From the NCBI GenBank assembly GCA_914767715.1, contig OU612073.1, positions 23,250,001 to 23,314,000 on the forward strand: a DNA stretch of 64,000 nucleotides, read 5' to 3'. Origin of the DNA: Membranipora membranacea (taxonomy: Eukaryota; Bryozoa; Gymnolaemata; Cheilostomatida; Membraniporidae). Position 1 is the first letter of the stretch. Each line of letters opens with the position of its first letter. A program made the position numbers and the translations under genes. The notes under the pieces are model-generated. The model was not told the DNA's origin, searched no databases, and worked only from the letters and a program-made list of their open reading frames with translations. Positions 10,448 to 22,360 of this stretch are shown here, one piece after another.

Positions 10448-12435
10448 ATCATACATACTCCCTGATATCTTTTGTTCACCCAAGGACTTACTATCACTCT
10501 CCAAAGTTGGAGTAAGGATATGCGTTTGGTTTGACCCAAAAAAGTTGGATCAATGTGACTACGAGCCAGAATACCTGTGGCCGTTATACATATTATATTC
10601 AATGTACCTAAAAATAAAAATGATCAGCACAAAACACTGTGAATCATTTGATCTGGTTATTATTGATAGATTTAAGCAGAGTATAGCAGGGTGCGAGGAC
10701 TGCCTTACGCAATGAACCTTCTTCTCAGTTCTCTGGGGCCTGCACCCAGTGACCAAGCACCCTGATGAAGTTTGTTCATCAAATTGATACCGCAAAAACT
10801 CCCTAGGTATCACTATTAACACCATTGGATACTAACTGAAGTTGCATGCTTGACATTGAATTATCGTCTACAACTTACAGTTAGATATTGCAAGACTAGG
10901 AGATGAGCTGTGCTATGGCATTATTATTGTGTATAAATCTCATGGATCTCTAGTTGTCTCTATGCTCCTTCATAATCATACAGGCTGTAAAATAAAACAT
11001 GTAAAAATACAAAAATGTTATTTGGACAGATTACTGACACATCAATCACAGTCAAACTTTAAACAAAGTAACTTGATGAGCTCTAAAGCCCTCTCTACGC
11101 TTGCAGTATATGCCCTACATCTAGCAGACATGACTATACACCTTGCATTGTATACACTGTATACACGAGTTACTCCAAAGCCTGGGTTGGTCTGTGGCAA
11201 TGTTTGACTGCCCCTCCCCCCCTGGTTGGGTTTCAAACAACAAAAAACCCAAAAGGGCAGTCAAATACTAACTGCCATTGACCCCGATGTTGGAGTAGGC
11301 CTGTGACCATTCCTCACTCAGTAGCAGCCTGTAGTACTAGTACTAGGTAGCCTGTGAGTGTGAGTAGTCACTCTTGATTGATACATATTTCATCAACATC
11401 ATTACCAACTATCAAAACATTGGGCAGCTCATTGCTTTGTTTGTACACCCACACAAGTGACAATAGAGCCCAAACCAACCAAAATAAGAAAATGCAATGA
11501 TGTGAGTGGTAGAAGCAAGGAGCAACCAGGGAAGCTGATACTCCTTGGTAGAAGAGAGAAGTAGGTAGTACAACAAGTAGAAGTAGTAAGACAAGTGAAG
11601 TAGCCCTATTATTTATACCCTATTCAAATGATCAACACATCCAATCCAATCATTCCTTCACATGATCGATGATGATAATGATACTTAATCACTACCTTAG
11701 TAATATAACTTTCATACCTTATTGTGAAGAATACTATACTATACTTACAGCCATATCATAGGTAAGGAAAGTCAAGCAACTTCTCAAACACTGACTGTGA
11801 CTCCCTGCTGTGACTGCCACTCCTAGTTCAACTGATGTAAAATAGTCCTCTTGCTTTTTCAGCTACATCTTGAACAATAGAGCTGTGATAAATTCCCGCT
11901 CCTTTATCAGTTCCGACAGATGAGCAAGTTTTTACAAGTCTATCAATACTGGGAATCATGTGCTCTTGGTAACAAATTTTGAAACTAGCCGAGCTGCGCC
12001 ACACATAAATTGCCTCTAGCCGAGCTGCGCCACATGTAAAGTGCCTCTAGCCGAGCTGCGCCATCTGAAATTATTTTCTCCCCTGGCGCAGCTCGTCTGC
12101 CGTAGACTATGGGTATTTATAATATTTGAGATTAGTTAGCGAGTGAATGGAAGTGTGATAAGGTATTGTGTGAATGAAAATAGGAATTGTAAAAACCATA
12201 TATCGGACCATAGTAACCGGTGACACATAAATTGATGCTGTGCAATTGATTCATCTGTCACCTTAATAAAAATCGCGATTATGAGGTGTTATCGATTAGG
12301 TATTCCCGATATGAATCGTATCGTGACAGCACTACCGTAGACTGTTGTGGCTAAAAACTATTGCATTTCAATCATAGAGCTGGATGGTTCTTATGTGTTT
12401 TTTTTATGAATAGTTAAAAAAGGCTAGGTTAAATA

Positions 12436-12580
12436 TAGTTTAAGCGCTCAAACGGCGGTGAGATGCTGGTAGAGGCATTTCATTATCGACCACTTTCTTT
12501 TATGTAAAGTAAAGTAAAGAAAGTGGTTGATAATGAAATGCCTCTACCAGCATCTCGCCGCCGTTTGAGCGCTTAAACTA
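12436..12580. mobile_element. 145 bp hairpin MITE with 9 bp TSD
   Basis: A nearly perfect hairpin with ends TAGTTTAAGCGCTCAAACGG and its complement. It is flanked by an exact 9 bp duplication, GGTTAAATA (12427-12435 and 12581-12589). A related 184 bp copy with its own 9 bp TSD lies at 56796-56979. A 9 bp duplication is typical of Mutator-like elements and also seen in Merlin. No coding capacity. Confidence 0.85.
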
Positions 12581-12982
12581 GGTTAAATACTGTGTACAGG
12601 GTAATAAAATGATCCTGGGGTTCTTTCAATTAGAAACAGCCGGAATAGCTCACAAATCGCTCACTTTGCGATGATGTTGGGCAAAGTGATAATGATAATT
12701 TGCTTTCATGACATTGTCATACATACATACATACATTTCTATTGCAACCACCATCATCCGGCGATGTTCTCCCAAATGTGCAAAAGAAACAACCAATGTA
12801 AAATCAAAGGAATCAAACACAACCCAATAGTTTTCATTCCAAACGCAAGATCAGACCATGCCATGACTAATCATATTACTGTGATCACAATACCCATAGA
12901 TGTACATATATCTCTTATAAGCTATCAATGAGAAAATGCCTAAATATATTGGTTAGCAGTGTTGCACTAGCATCATTATTTC

Positions 12983-13010
12983 ACAAGGAGTAAAGACTTT
13001 AACTCCTTGT
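12983..13010. repeat. Palindrome ACAAGGAGT...ACTCCTTGT
   Basis: ACAAGGAGTAAAG is followed by CTTTAACTCCTTGT, an inverted repeat with one offset base. Same core as the other CAAGGAGT palindromes. Confidence 0.5.
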
Positions 13011-13418
13011 TTTCACATTGGATGCATGGTTCAAAGTCAGGACCAGTGACACTCTTGTAATGAAATGTTTGCTATTTATTAACCTGTCACCTTGTTTTCA
13101 ATACTTAACAATAAATCATCGTTCAGAGCTGTGCAGCAGTAGTGAATAATCAATGATTTCGTGGTCTATGTCAGGATTGCTCAATCGACTGAAGAGGGGG
13201 GAGTTCCCTAATCAGTTCTATTTGCAGCTGAGCAAATCGGACTGTTATCAATCAGCTAATACGTATCAAAGCAAGCACTCACACAATGTTCATATTGAAG
13301 CTCTATTCTGGATTGCAGTATTGAAGTGAAGGGAAACTACTAGACTTTGCGTTCGGTTCTACCTACAATCATTAAGAGGACAGACCAGTTCCTGCATTTT
13401 TTATTTGGTGAGTTTTAG

Positions 13419-13655
13419 AAAGCAGAATATGCACTGCTATCACTGAGAATTACTTTTTTAAAAAGAGCTCGTACTTGGAATCAGCGTAACCCTAAGTTTC
13501 AATCTGACTCTGAGTACCGAAATCTAGTTTCATATTGTATTGTTATTAAAGCTGCAGCAAACTGGCAATCTGTAGTTAAAGAGTCACTTCCGTCTGTAAT
13601 CAGTACAGACCTTGTGGCTGCCTTGATCAAGCATGATCCAATGTTCCTGCAATAA
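13419..13655 (+). CDS. Orphan exon-like ORF (possible terminal exon)
   Basis: A 78-codon open frame without an ATG begins directly after a good acceptor (gttttag) and ends TAA. The product is of ordinary composition (contains FLKRARTWNQRNPKF and LVAALIKHDPMFLQ). I do not recognise it. It may be the last exon of a gene whose upstream part has been displaced by the transposon nest, or a relic of a mobile element. No upstream exon in matching phase was identified. Confidence 0.3.
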   Translation, partial: KAEYALLSLRITFLKRARTWNQRNPKFQSDSEYRNLVSYCIVIKAAANWQSVVKESLPSVISTDLVAALIKHDPMFLQ

Positions 13656-14380
13656 GAGTTTCAAACTACTGCTGGCTCACCGGTAGAAATGGAACGACCG
13701 GAATGCGAGAAGATTGGCTCAAACTTGATCTAATGGCTGTCTGAACAGTAGTAGTAGTAGAGAATCAGTGACGATGTTGGGTTTGGGTATCACCGACTAC
13801 AGTCTCTATTCTATTGAGCTGATGCAATCACCCATTGAGATACATTGGGCAGCTTTCAATTTTTTTGTGTTTTTGCTTTGCCTAGGATTGTCATTTCAAG
13901 TACAATAAGGTAAGAGGAGATAAGCTTCCCATGCCCATTTTGCGTAAGCTTATCTCAAAGGTCCCTCTGAGATAAGGCTACACTTTACATGTACAAACAA
14001 GTGCCTTATATGATAATCATATAGAATGGCCTGCCTATCATTCATGTCTGGAAGTCATTTTGTGCAGATTAATAGTGTGAGATCACTGGGCATTCATTCG
14101 ATCATGTACAATAATTTTGAGACAGCTTTTATCAACACATTGTCACATGAAGTAAATGTGTTTATATGTATGTGTTTACATTTTTATGTACATACACTAT
14201 TATATGCTTTACATGCACTGTACCCTTATCTACCCCTAGCAAATCATTCAATTCTTACAATTGAACCATCGCGTCAGCTGGAACTTTTTTACATTATGCC
14301 CTTTTCACGTCACCACCTCTGATTCATTTTGTTAGAGCACGATTGAGATCTGTCTTCACCCTCACCTTCCACTGCTACAG

Positions 14381-17300
14381 ATGGCATCTGCTGGTGGCTT
14401 CAGAGGACAAGTTTCAGCCAGGGGTGGATGTGATGGACGAGGAGGTGGCAGGCCCAAAGGCTCTGGGTAAGCATTTATTGTTGAACTTTAGCAAGTAAAA
14501 TTATCTTATCACTACGTTGAAGGAATTTCATTGAGTATACCATTCATGTATGACTGGTAGTGGAAGTTTTAGGTAAACTACATAGCGATAGTGATTGAAT
14601 GTAACCTCACATGCATGGTGGGCTTAAATACTCTCGCTTATCATTTTTATTTATCACTGTTTTATTAGATCACATATAGGCATATATAATACTTTTTGAT
14701 CTATTGCACAGGTCTCGTTCCCGAAAGTCTACAAAAACTGAGAGGTATGTCTCTCAGCTTGCTCCAGACTATGCAAGGTATCTCAAAAGTGTGCGCTGTC
14801 AAATAAATGATGTTGATATTCATTATGAGGACAATCAGGGCGATACAATCCTCATAATGGAGGGCACCTCCGCAGACATCTCTAAAGCTAAGCAGGAACT
14901 TGAACATCAGGTCAGTTCGTTATGTCGACAGAAATATATGGTACCTCAAGAAACACTTAAAACTTTCCGTAACAAATCACACTCTTCGATCATACAAAGT
15001 CTGCGCTCTGCTAAAGCCTGGGCAGGCTGGCATGCTGACCTGGATGAAAGTGTGCTCTGCATCTGTGGGAAAGAGCAATCTGTGGTGAATAATGCATTTT
15101 CAGCAATTAGCCACCATTTGGGTGAGGCGGTGTCTGCAACACCTCTCCCTCCTAGTAGCCCTGTACATAATCCACACTCACCTGGTTCTGCTACTGGAAT
15201 GGGCATGAAACCTTTTTCTGGTGGAGCACAGCAAGGCCATCCTTTCTATCCTAACAGCCCAATGCAGATGGCACCATACCTTGTGTCTCCTCTCAGAGCA
15301 AGCATCCAAACAAGTCCAAGATTCTCCGCAACCCCTCAACCCATTCATCAAGGTGCCGGGGCTCCTCAATCATTCACTGACAAAATGGAAGTGACACAGG
15401 AACAGCTGCGCTACCTGAAGACCACTAAATTTTGCGGGAATGTGAGCAGTCAGTATGGTGTCAAGGTCAACTTTGCTCAAAGTTCAGTTGAGGTCAACGG
15501 AGATCGCATTCAAGTGTTTAATGCGATCGAGGAAATTCACAAGCTCCTTGAGCTAATGGATATCCAAAGTTTCCTGAAGCCTGCAGTGTTCCTGAGTTCT
15601 ATGAGCAAGGTACAGAATAAAGAGATAATAGGAGCTTTGAGGAGAACCAACGTGCGTGCAGGGTGGGACATCCGAGACAAGAAGCTATGGGTCTGCAGTG
15701 ACAGTAATGGGAATGTTATCAAAGCTGAGGAAGCTATCACCGCACTCATAAGTCATGGTGAGTATCCTGAGACAGGAGGTCTTACAGACACTCAGAGATC
15801 TTCGTTAGCTAGTCGCAGTGATGCCTGGCAAGCAATGCACTCCGATCTCTCAGCCAAATACTCGACTCTAGAAGTGGAATATGATGTAAGTCAATCGAAA
15901 ATCTCCTATGCTGTCTATGAGAAGGATGCCAAGGCTCCGCTGTTGGCTGCTTTTGAAAGCTTTTTCAATCCTTCAATTTCACGTCTCACATCCAGAGTGC
16001 GACTTGGAGCAGAGAGTGTTCAGCTGTTTAAGATTAGATGTCGTAGTCTTGAGAGAGAATGTCAGCAAACGAATGATGAGCCGGTTCAGCTTCACATTGC
16101 AGGGTCGTATTGCCAAGTTGCGTCAGCTTCTACCAACAGTGTAAAGTATGCTGAAAGCATTATTCGCAAAAAGTTGCGTTCGTTCAACATAAAGTCTATG
16201 CCCGTAACCAGGCCGTCCCAGTGTGAATGGATTGAGTCTGCTGATGGCAGAAAGAGAGTTGATGAGATTGGGAAGCTGACTAAGACTCTCCCAGAGATGT
16301 CCGAATCACCCAGTTACCAGAGACGTAGTCCATCAGTACAGACAGAACCGATGAACAGGATCGAGCTGGAAGTCGGAGATATTGCAGAAAAAGCAGTAAG
16401 TTGATCAGATGTTTAAATATATTTATGGCGGTGATGTATGCTGCAGTTGTTTAAATGTATACCATTAGCTACAGTTGAGGAGAAAATTGTATTTAGAGGT
16501 TGTCAACTATGTATCAACCCTCTCACAAATTGTACCCAGTTTTCATGTTCACACAGAGCGCGGTTGATGCCGTGCTGGTGAGTCAGGGTGTCATTGCTGA
16601 CTCAGTGCAGCGAATCCTTCACAACCCACGTAAATACTCAAAAGGCTTGCAGCAATATCTACTGGTTGCAGGAAGTTATTCACTCATGTACTACACCTCT
16701 CTACCTAGCCGATCAGAAGACCCTGCTTACATACAGGTGAGCCACTGTTTACAAAAAGATGGTTGAGGGGCAAGCAACTTCTGCTGAAGCCGTGCTTTAA
16801 AAAGTGCTGTAATATTTCCAGAATGGTTGTCATTGATGCGAAGAAAGCTCTCATATACATGTTTTTTTTGTCACAGTGCCTTCTAACTGCATAATGGACG
16901 TAGATCGGTAAAATTTCATCCCTTGTTCATTTTGTGTATTGAACAAAATCCAAAAATCTTAAAAATAGAAAATCTTGGCGACTTATTTCAGGACCTACCA
17001 AAAACATGAGATGCATTGTTTGTAAAACCCCGCGGTGTTGTAAAACACATTAGAACCCTAAATGTAACCTGTCATATGAGTAATCAGGCTGTCATTATGC
17101 GTTATTATCATGCTGCAGCTGCCATATAACATCAGGGAGGGTCAGGGATGTATCCATAGGTAGGGCCAGGGACCATGGCCCCACCACTTTTTCAGGAAGT
17201 CAATGTTGAATAACTCCTAAAATTGCCGTAGGTGTTATGAATACACATTGACTCTATTTATGTTTGCTGATAACAGCTGCTCAAGTGGCCCCTTGTGTTA

Positions 17301-20300
17301 TGTGTACGGATTATGAAGCAATAGAGCTGATGTACCTAATTCATAATTACAAATTTCTCCTTGTTATGAGGATTAGAGGTCATCAATACATCCAAAACTG
17401 AAACATGTGAATTACCTTCAGTGCTATGGCCTGCCTCAAAAGATACCTTTGGGCCTATCTTGCATATTCTTAATTGGTTGAAGAGAGGTATTGCGCATGT
17501 CAAAGTTAAATGTTGGCAAGTTGCTCACACAAAACCACTATTACTATTTTTGAATCTAATCATGGACAAGACAACTTTTTCTTGTCAATTTTCTTCTCAA
17601 AAAGGCTGAAATGCCTTAGAACCGCCTCTGATTTTTGAAAAGTTTCTGGGGGAGGCCCCCATACCCCCTAACGGGAAAGTGCTCCTCTCACACCCACCCT
17701 GCCTGGCCCTACCACTCCAAAACTCATGGATACAGCCCCGGGGAGGGTGGGATATCCTCCCACCCCCTCCCTGATAACATACTACTTTTAATGGGTGTTA
17801 ACAAAATAGCCTCTGATCCACAGCATCCACTTTTTAGTAGAGTACACTTTAATACATGCAGTAGAATATCCTCTCGTCAAAACACTATTTTAGGCCTGTT
17901 GTATGCCGAACACAAAAACGTGCCAAATCTTTTTTCCCATTTTTTATGTCTTATCTGAACAAGTGATAATTTTGCCTAGTAGACTTTTTTTATTCTTTAC
18001 ACTGTTAACATTCGTTTTTATCATACAATGATACTGAATGTAAAATAAACTGAAACTGAAATATGGGAGTTATAACCACTTGTATAGTGAGAGGATAACT
18101 CCTTATCGTATGCTGATACAGCATTTATAACAGTACCCATCCGCTTGTTTTGAGGATGAGCACTATTGATGTAACTGCTATCCAAATTCAAATCTGGGTT
18201 CTAAATACTCCATGTAATATATTTTTACATTTACATGTATCATTTTATCTAGACCCTTAAACATGAAGTGGTGAAAGCTTTGACAAGGTTTGATGGTGCA
18301 AATGCCAAATCTGTGGCTATCCCAGCAGTTGGTACAGGAAAGCTGAATTATTCTCCCTCAGAAGTGGCAGATATGATGGTCAAGACCTGTAAGGAGTACC
18401 TGGATACCAACCCCTCGAGCTCAATACAGAAAATCTACTTTGTTATTTACTGGCATGATGATACTGTATATGAGGTATGTTATGACTGACGGGTACAAAT
18501 CGTTGAATCTGGTGCCTTATCCTAAGGCATAAGCAGCAAGATATCAGTTGGGCGAGGCTGCAAATTCAGCTCCAGTTTCGCGCACAGTTTATAGGCAGGT
18601 TAGCACCTGGGGGCCAACAAAACCCCAATAGTCAATGGACTGTGCTCTAACCAGCTGAGCCACCCCCTAATCCTACTCTTACTCCTACTTATTCTCCTAT
18701 AAATGAGTATGGACAGCTTGATTTTGATAGTGAAATAAACTCACAGATGATGACAACCATTTGTATAACAATTGGTTGAGTCAGTTATCTAAATGCAACG
18801 TTTAGTAAGCAATGGTTCCCTGTCATAGTGCCAAGATTTGAATATGGCATCCTAACCCTAAATTTACAAGTGCTTCTCTACACCTTGTACAGGCATTTAA
18901 GAAAAGCATCGATAAAGGAAGGGCTGTGGTAGCTACCCAGAGTACAGTTGTCAAAGTTCACAGAAATCTAAAGCTTACTTTCTCCGGACTGGACAAAATA
19001 GGAGTGGACGATGCCATTGCCAAACTCAAAGCTGATCTTGAGGCAAAACTCTCTAAAGATGATTGGACAAGTTCTCCTCTAAAACCAGGCATAGCTAGCC
19101 TCACAGCACAACAGGTGATTTTCTTCAGCGTCTATCATAACCTTTGCTATAGCCTTAGCTGTTGTTTTTACGACGATAACTGATACCTTGTAAATGTGTT
19201 ATGGATATATGGAAACTGACTGGCAGCCCACACGACTTGTTACAGAGCGGCCTACTGCCTGGTCATCAAATATCATATTCCCAGCGGAATTCATCCCTCA
19301 TGTCGATTTATGCAGCCACTAACTTTTTCTGGTTTAGTGGAGCTGACTCCTGACCAACTAAATTCTAGCTCATACCTGCATACTAAAACATATTTCAATT
19401 CTCATTCACAGAAAGAACGACTGAAATCTAGTGCCAGCCAGAAAGATGTAGGCATTCGAATCACATCAGATAATATATTCATAGAGGGTTATGTAGATGA
19501 TCTGAAGGCGATACGGGATGAGATCAATGGTATCCTCCACACAATTACCGGTATTGATATTAGGATAATAAATAAAATGTGACTAATGTGTAATATATGT
19601 TAACGCTCAGAAAACAGTTTGGTAACATAAATTGAATAATGGATTTCTGAACACAGAGTATTTCAATGACAGAGTCAGCCTAAAACAATAAACTGGTAGC
19701 TGTGCTAAATAATATAATGGGTTCCCACTTTCCAGCCGGTTTAGTGCATCACATACCAAAATTTGTTGCTAGCAGTTCTTTAGGCATGCTTATTATCAAG
19801 AAAAAATCTGACCCTTTTTTCGTTTAGATTGATTCGTTTTAAATTTATAGGAGCTGTTGCCCGACCACCGTCACATTGGAATATGTCTTTTATGCTGAGC
19901 GGATACGCTGAGGTGCCCCTAGATCCTAGTCGAGATGCTCATGAGATGAAAAGGGTCATGGATCTATTCAAAAGTACATGCTCTACACCTGTATCCATTA
20001 CACAGGTATGTCTATAGTGCAGCCTCTTCCTAAAAAACTTACATAATATAAAGGCCTTCACTGAGAATATAATGTAATGATTCAGCTGTTATGATTGTGG
20101 AGTTTCTACTGCCACTGTGATTTTGAGTAGTTGAAGTGCTCAGACGGCTGCAAACATGTGTTTGTTCTGGTACATTATCAAGCACAACTATGCACATACA
20201 GCTGTCAGAGCACTTAGACTAGATTTTAAGCGACATAATATCATGATATCCCGTGTTCTCCCACAAAATATGGTTTAAAAGTTCTGAAACCTATAAATTC

Positions 20301-21239
20301 AAGTAGCTAATTGATTTATCAATGATCTGTCACGCTATAATTTATCAAGAAACATGTAAGCTCTTCAATATATACTAATAATATGAATTGTTGATCTTTT
20401 ATGTCTATGCTATGATTTATTCAGATACTGCGCATTCAAAATGAGCAGCTCTACGCACAATATGAGGCCCAGAAAAAGAAGATCCGCAATGAGCTCCAGA
20501 CAGATTCAGTGATAACAGAGAGATCATTATGGCATGGTACTGATAGTGATACAGTTAAGAACATCTGTACTAATGAGTTCAACAGGAGCTACGCTGGCCG
20601 TAACGGTAAATACTTACACTTATCCATATACCTACAAATGTACACCTTTTTGAAAAAAGCATAAAAACCGATATTTAACTTTACTGGTATTTCATTACAT
20701 TACATCCCTTCAAACTCCCTCCGATGAAGATGCTCCTGTGACTTGACACAAAATCATTGATTACTGAAAAAATATAAGCTTATTCTGTTTGATTTTTGCA
20801 AACAAGCAAAAGAACGTAAAGTTCAACAATGGTTAGCTGTATGTAATTGTTATGATTGTAAAAATAGAATGACGAATATTTTGGCAATAAAAATAGAGAT
20901 ATTATCCAAATTCCATTGTTTTCTCCTTGCATGTCATGCACATGATACTTGGTATTTTCAGTTTCAGAATAATTGTTGTTTTTTTTAGGTATTTCGTTTG
21001 GGAAAGGTAGTTACTTTGCAACAACATCTCAGTACTCTCTACAATACGCTCGAGGGTACATGATACTGGCTAAGGTAGCTACAGGTCGCTACTACAGAGG
21101 ATCGAGTGCCATCGATCGTACAAAACTCAAACCAGGCTATCACTCCACAGTCAACGATGAGGCCAATCCTTCTATATTTGTTGTATATCACGATGCTGCT
21201 GCATATCCAGAGTATGTTCTACAGCTGTCCAGGTTCTGA
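14381..21239 (+). CDS. PARP14-like mono-ADP-ribosyltransferase with KH-like and macro domains
   Basis: Nine phase-consistent exons: 14381-14466, 14712-16395, 16557-16736, 18253-18474, 18893-19114, 19412-19550, 19851-20005, 20425-20605, 20989-21239; 1039 residues. The N-terminus is Gly/Arg-rich (GGCDGRGGGRPKG). Residues about 40-570, mostly one large exon, hold KH-like repeats as in PARP14. A macro domain runs about 578-725, from IELEVGDI to VAIPAVGTGKLNYSP. It keeps the second ligand loop (VGTG) but lacks the usual N-A-A-N and GGG stretch. A further KH-like region (about 725-845) precedes the catalytic domain (about 848-1039), with RIQN, LWHGT (His about 933), GKGSYFA (Tyr about 965) and AYPEY. 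No WWE domain. The donor ending exon 6 (GTATTG) is weak; one 24 bp upstream keeps the same phase. The family mono-ADP-ribosylates proteins, often in immune or stress responses. Confidence 0.88.
17143..17740. mobile_element. hAT-type MITE in PARP intron 3 (same family as element C)
   Basis: The ends CAGGGATGTATCCAT and ATGGATACAGCCCCG are near-exact inverted repeats. The exact 8 bp duplication GGGAGGGT flanks it (17135-17142 and 17741-17748). It is collinear with the two halves of element C at 5526-8355 and gives the uninterrupted state of that element. No transposase. Confidence 0.85.
17798..18062 (+). mobile_element. 5'-truncated LINE 3' end, same family as 5884-7862
   Basis: Nearly identical to the complement of about 5884-6150. 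It includes the last ~50 codons of the ORF (from IASDPQHPLFSR to SHFLCLI) and the AAACTGAAACTGAAA tail. Flanks ATGGGTG (17791-17797) and ATGGGAG (18063-18069) look like a 7 bp target duplication with one mismatch. The near-identity of the two copies suggests recent activity. Confidence 0.85.
18535..18667 (-). mobile_element. tRNA-like SINE head
   Basis: On the minus strand the segment starts GGGGGTGGCTCAGCTGGTTA, then GAGCACAGTCC. It contains a good pol III A box (TGGCTCAGCTGG) and the start of a tRNA D-arm. No clear B box (GGTTCGANNCC) follows at the right distance, so it is not an intact tRNA. It lies in PARP intron 4. Confidence 0.5.
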
Positions 21240-21431
21240 TCCTGTTTATATGATCAGATTGATTTTTGGTATTCAGTTTTACCAGCATAATCAATTAACA
21301 ATGTCATATCCGCCTGCCTATTTGTCCACTTCTCTGTGCCATCAGTTGATTTTCCCGCGTTTGGGGTTACTCCCCTTGGAAAAGGAGCGTCTCAAAATGG
21401 AGACAATTTGGGCCAATTGAGGCTCATTGGT

Positions 21432-22360
21432 TGCTGGTTTCTTGTCCATCGAGTTTATAACACATGACTCATAGGTTGTAAAAACTTGACCAGTTTGAAA
21501 TGGTGAAGCATTATAATCAAATTATGGCCAGATAAATATAGAAATTTACATATAAGCCAGTGCAAGACAGTTTTATTTTGTTGCTTCTGGTGTATTAGTA
21601 GAGAGCCTGTACTTTAGGCAGTCTAACATTTTAAGCCATACTAAAATGTATGTTTATTCCTGCTAAGCTAGATAACTAGATACTAGTTGAGCGGTATATA
21701 ACGGATCGGCCAAGAGGGTCAGCTTACATTGCGATTGATATATATTTAGTATGTAGTACGTATGTATGTATAGTATGTAGTACCAGAACAGACTACTCTC
21801 TCTCAAAATGCTTGCGTACAGTTGGATTTCAAGTGACGTGGGCTAGGTTATGATTTGCGACTAACAATAAGACCTTTTTGTGTTTTTTTAACAAGAGCAT
21901 TAACAACAAATTGATGAGCTTTCTTGCATTTAGCCACATGAAAATGAATGTATTTCATATTGCGAGTTAGCATTCCTTTTTTCTCTACTGAGTCGTATTC
22001 AAAGTCTTGGCGAGTCAATTCTCACAGATTATTGGCTGTTGATTGTTATTTTTCATTCTCACACTCTTGATGCTTTCGCATTAAAAGGTTACTCCCAACA
22101 TAGTATATAATAACACTGCGAAATATTCTGCAAAGCCTGCCTCCTGAAAGACAAGTCTAGATTTAGCTCATTCTAGAGGTCATATATACCGTCTATGGGT
22201 TTTGAGCTCAAAGGAGCACCATCAGATCAACAACCATTCTGTTGCAGAAGGTAAATATATAGAGAAGTTGCCTGGTTATACTATAGAGTTATTATATGGT
22301 TGTTATGCTAACATTGCTGTGATTATTTGCAGATCGGATAATATTGTCAGACATTTCAGA
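21432..22360. repeat. Dispersed segmental repeat, copy 2 (uninterrupted)
   Basis: Matches 1-122 plus 2158-2955 at high identity. Differences include a small TATG/TATA microsatellite near 21745-21785 and loss of half the palindrome. It provides the empty site that defines the foldback element at 123-2157. Confidence 0.85.

Larger units (their letters stand above)
8675..12104. mobile_element. 3.4 kb TIR element D with repeated TIR modules, nested in A
   Basis: The left end TACGGCAGACGAGCTG and the complementary right end CAGCTCGTCTGCCGTA start about 133 bp inverted repeats (8675-8807 and 11972-12104). The exact 8 bp duplication GACTATGG flanks it (8667-8674 and 12105-12112). Each arm holds three spaced copies of CAGCTCGGCTAG, possible transposase-binding modules. 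The 8 bp duplication fits hAT or P superfamilies; the TA-start termini are not typical hAT. The interior carries exon-like ORFs (8910-9706) but no recognisable transposase. Confidence 0.75.
4803..12334. mobile_element. hAT-type element A, outermost shell of a transposon nest
   Basis: It starts with TAGTGCTGTCACGAT and ends with the exact complement ATCGTGACAGCACTA. The flanking 8 bp repeats are CTGTAGAC (4795-4802) and CCGTAGAC (12335-12342), one mismatch. The termini resemble the AGTG(T/C)TGTCACGAT ends of animal hAT elements. About 0.87 kb is its own DNA (4803-5256, 8471-8666, 12113-12334). The rest is later insertions. An open frame at 4900-5211 gives no recognisable transposase. Non-autonomous. 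Confidence 0.75.

Noticed and set aside
14701-15749. Several minus-strand open frames across the PARP large exon
   Set aside because: Antisense shadows of a long coding exon with clear domain content on the plus strand.
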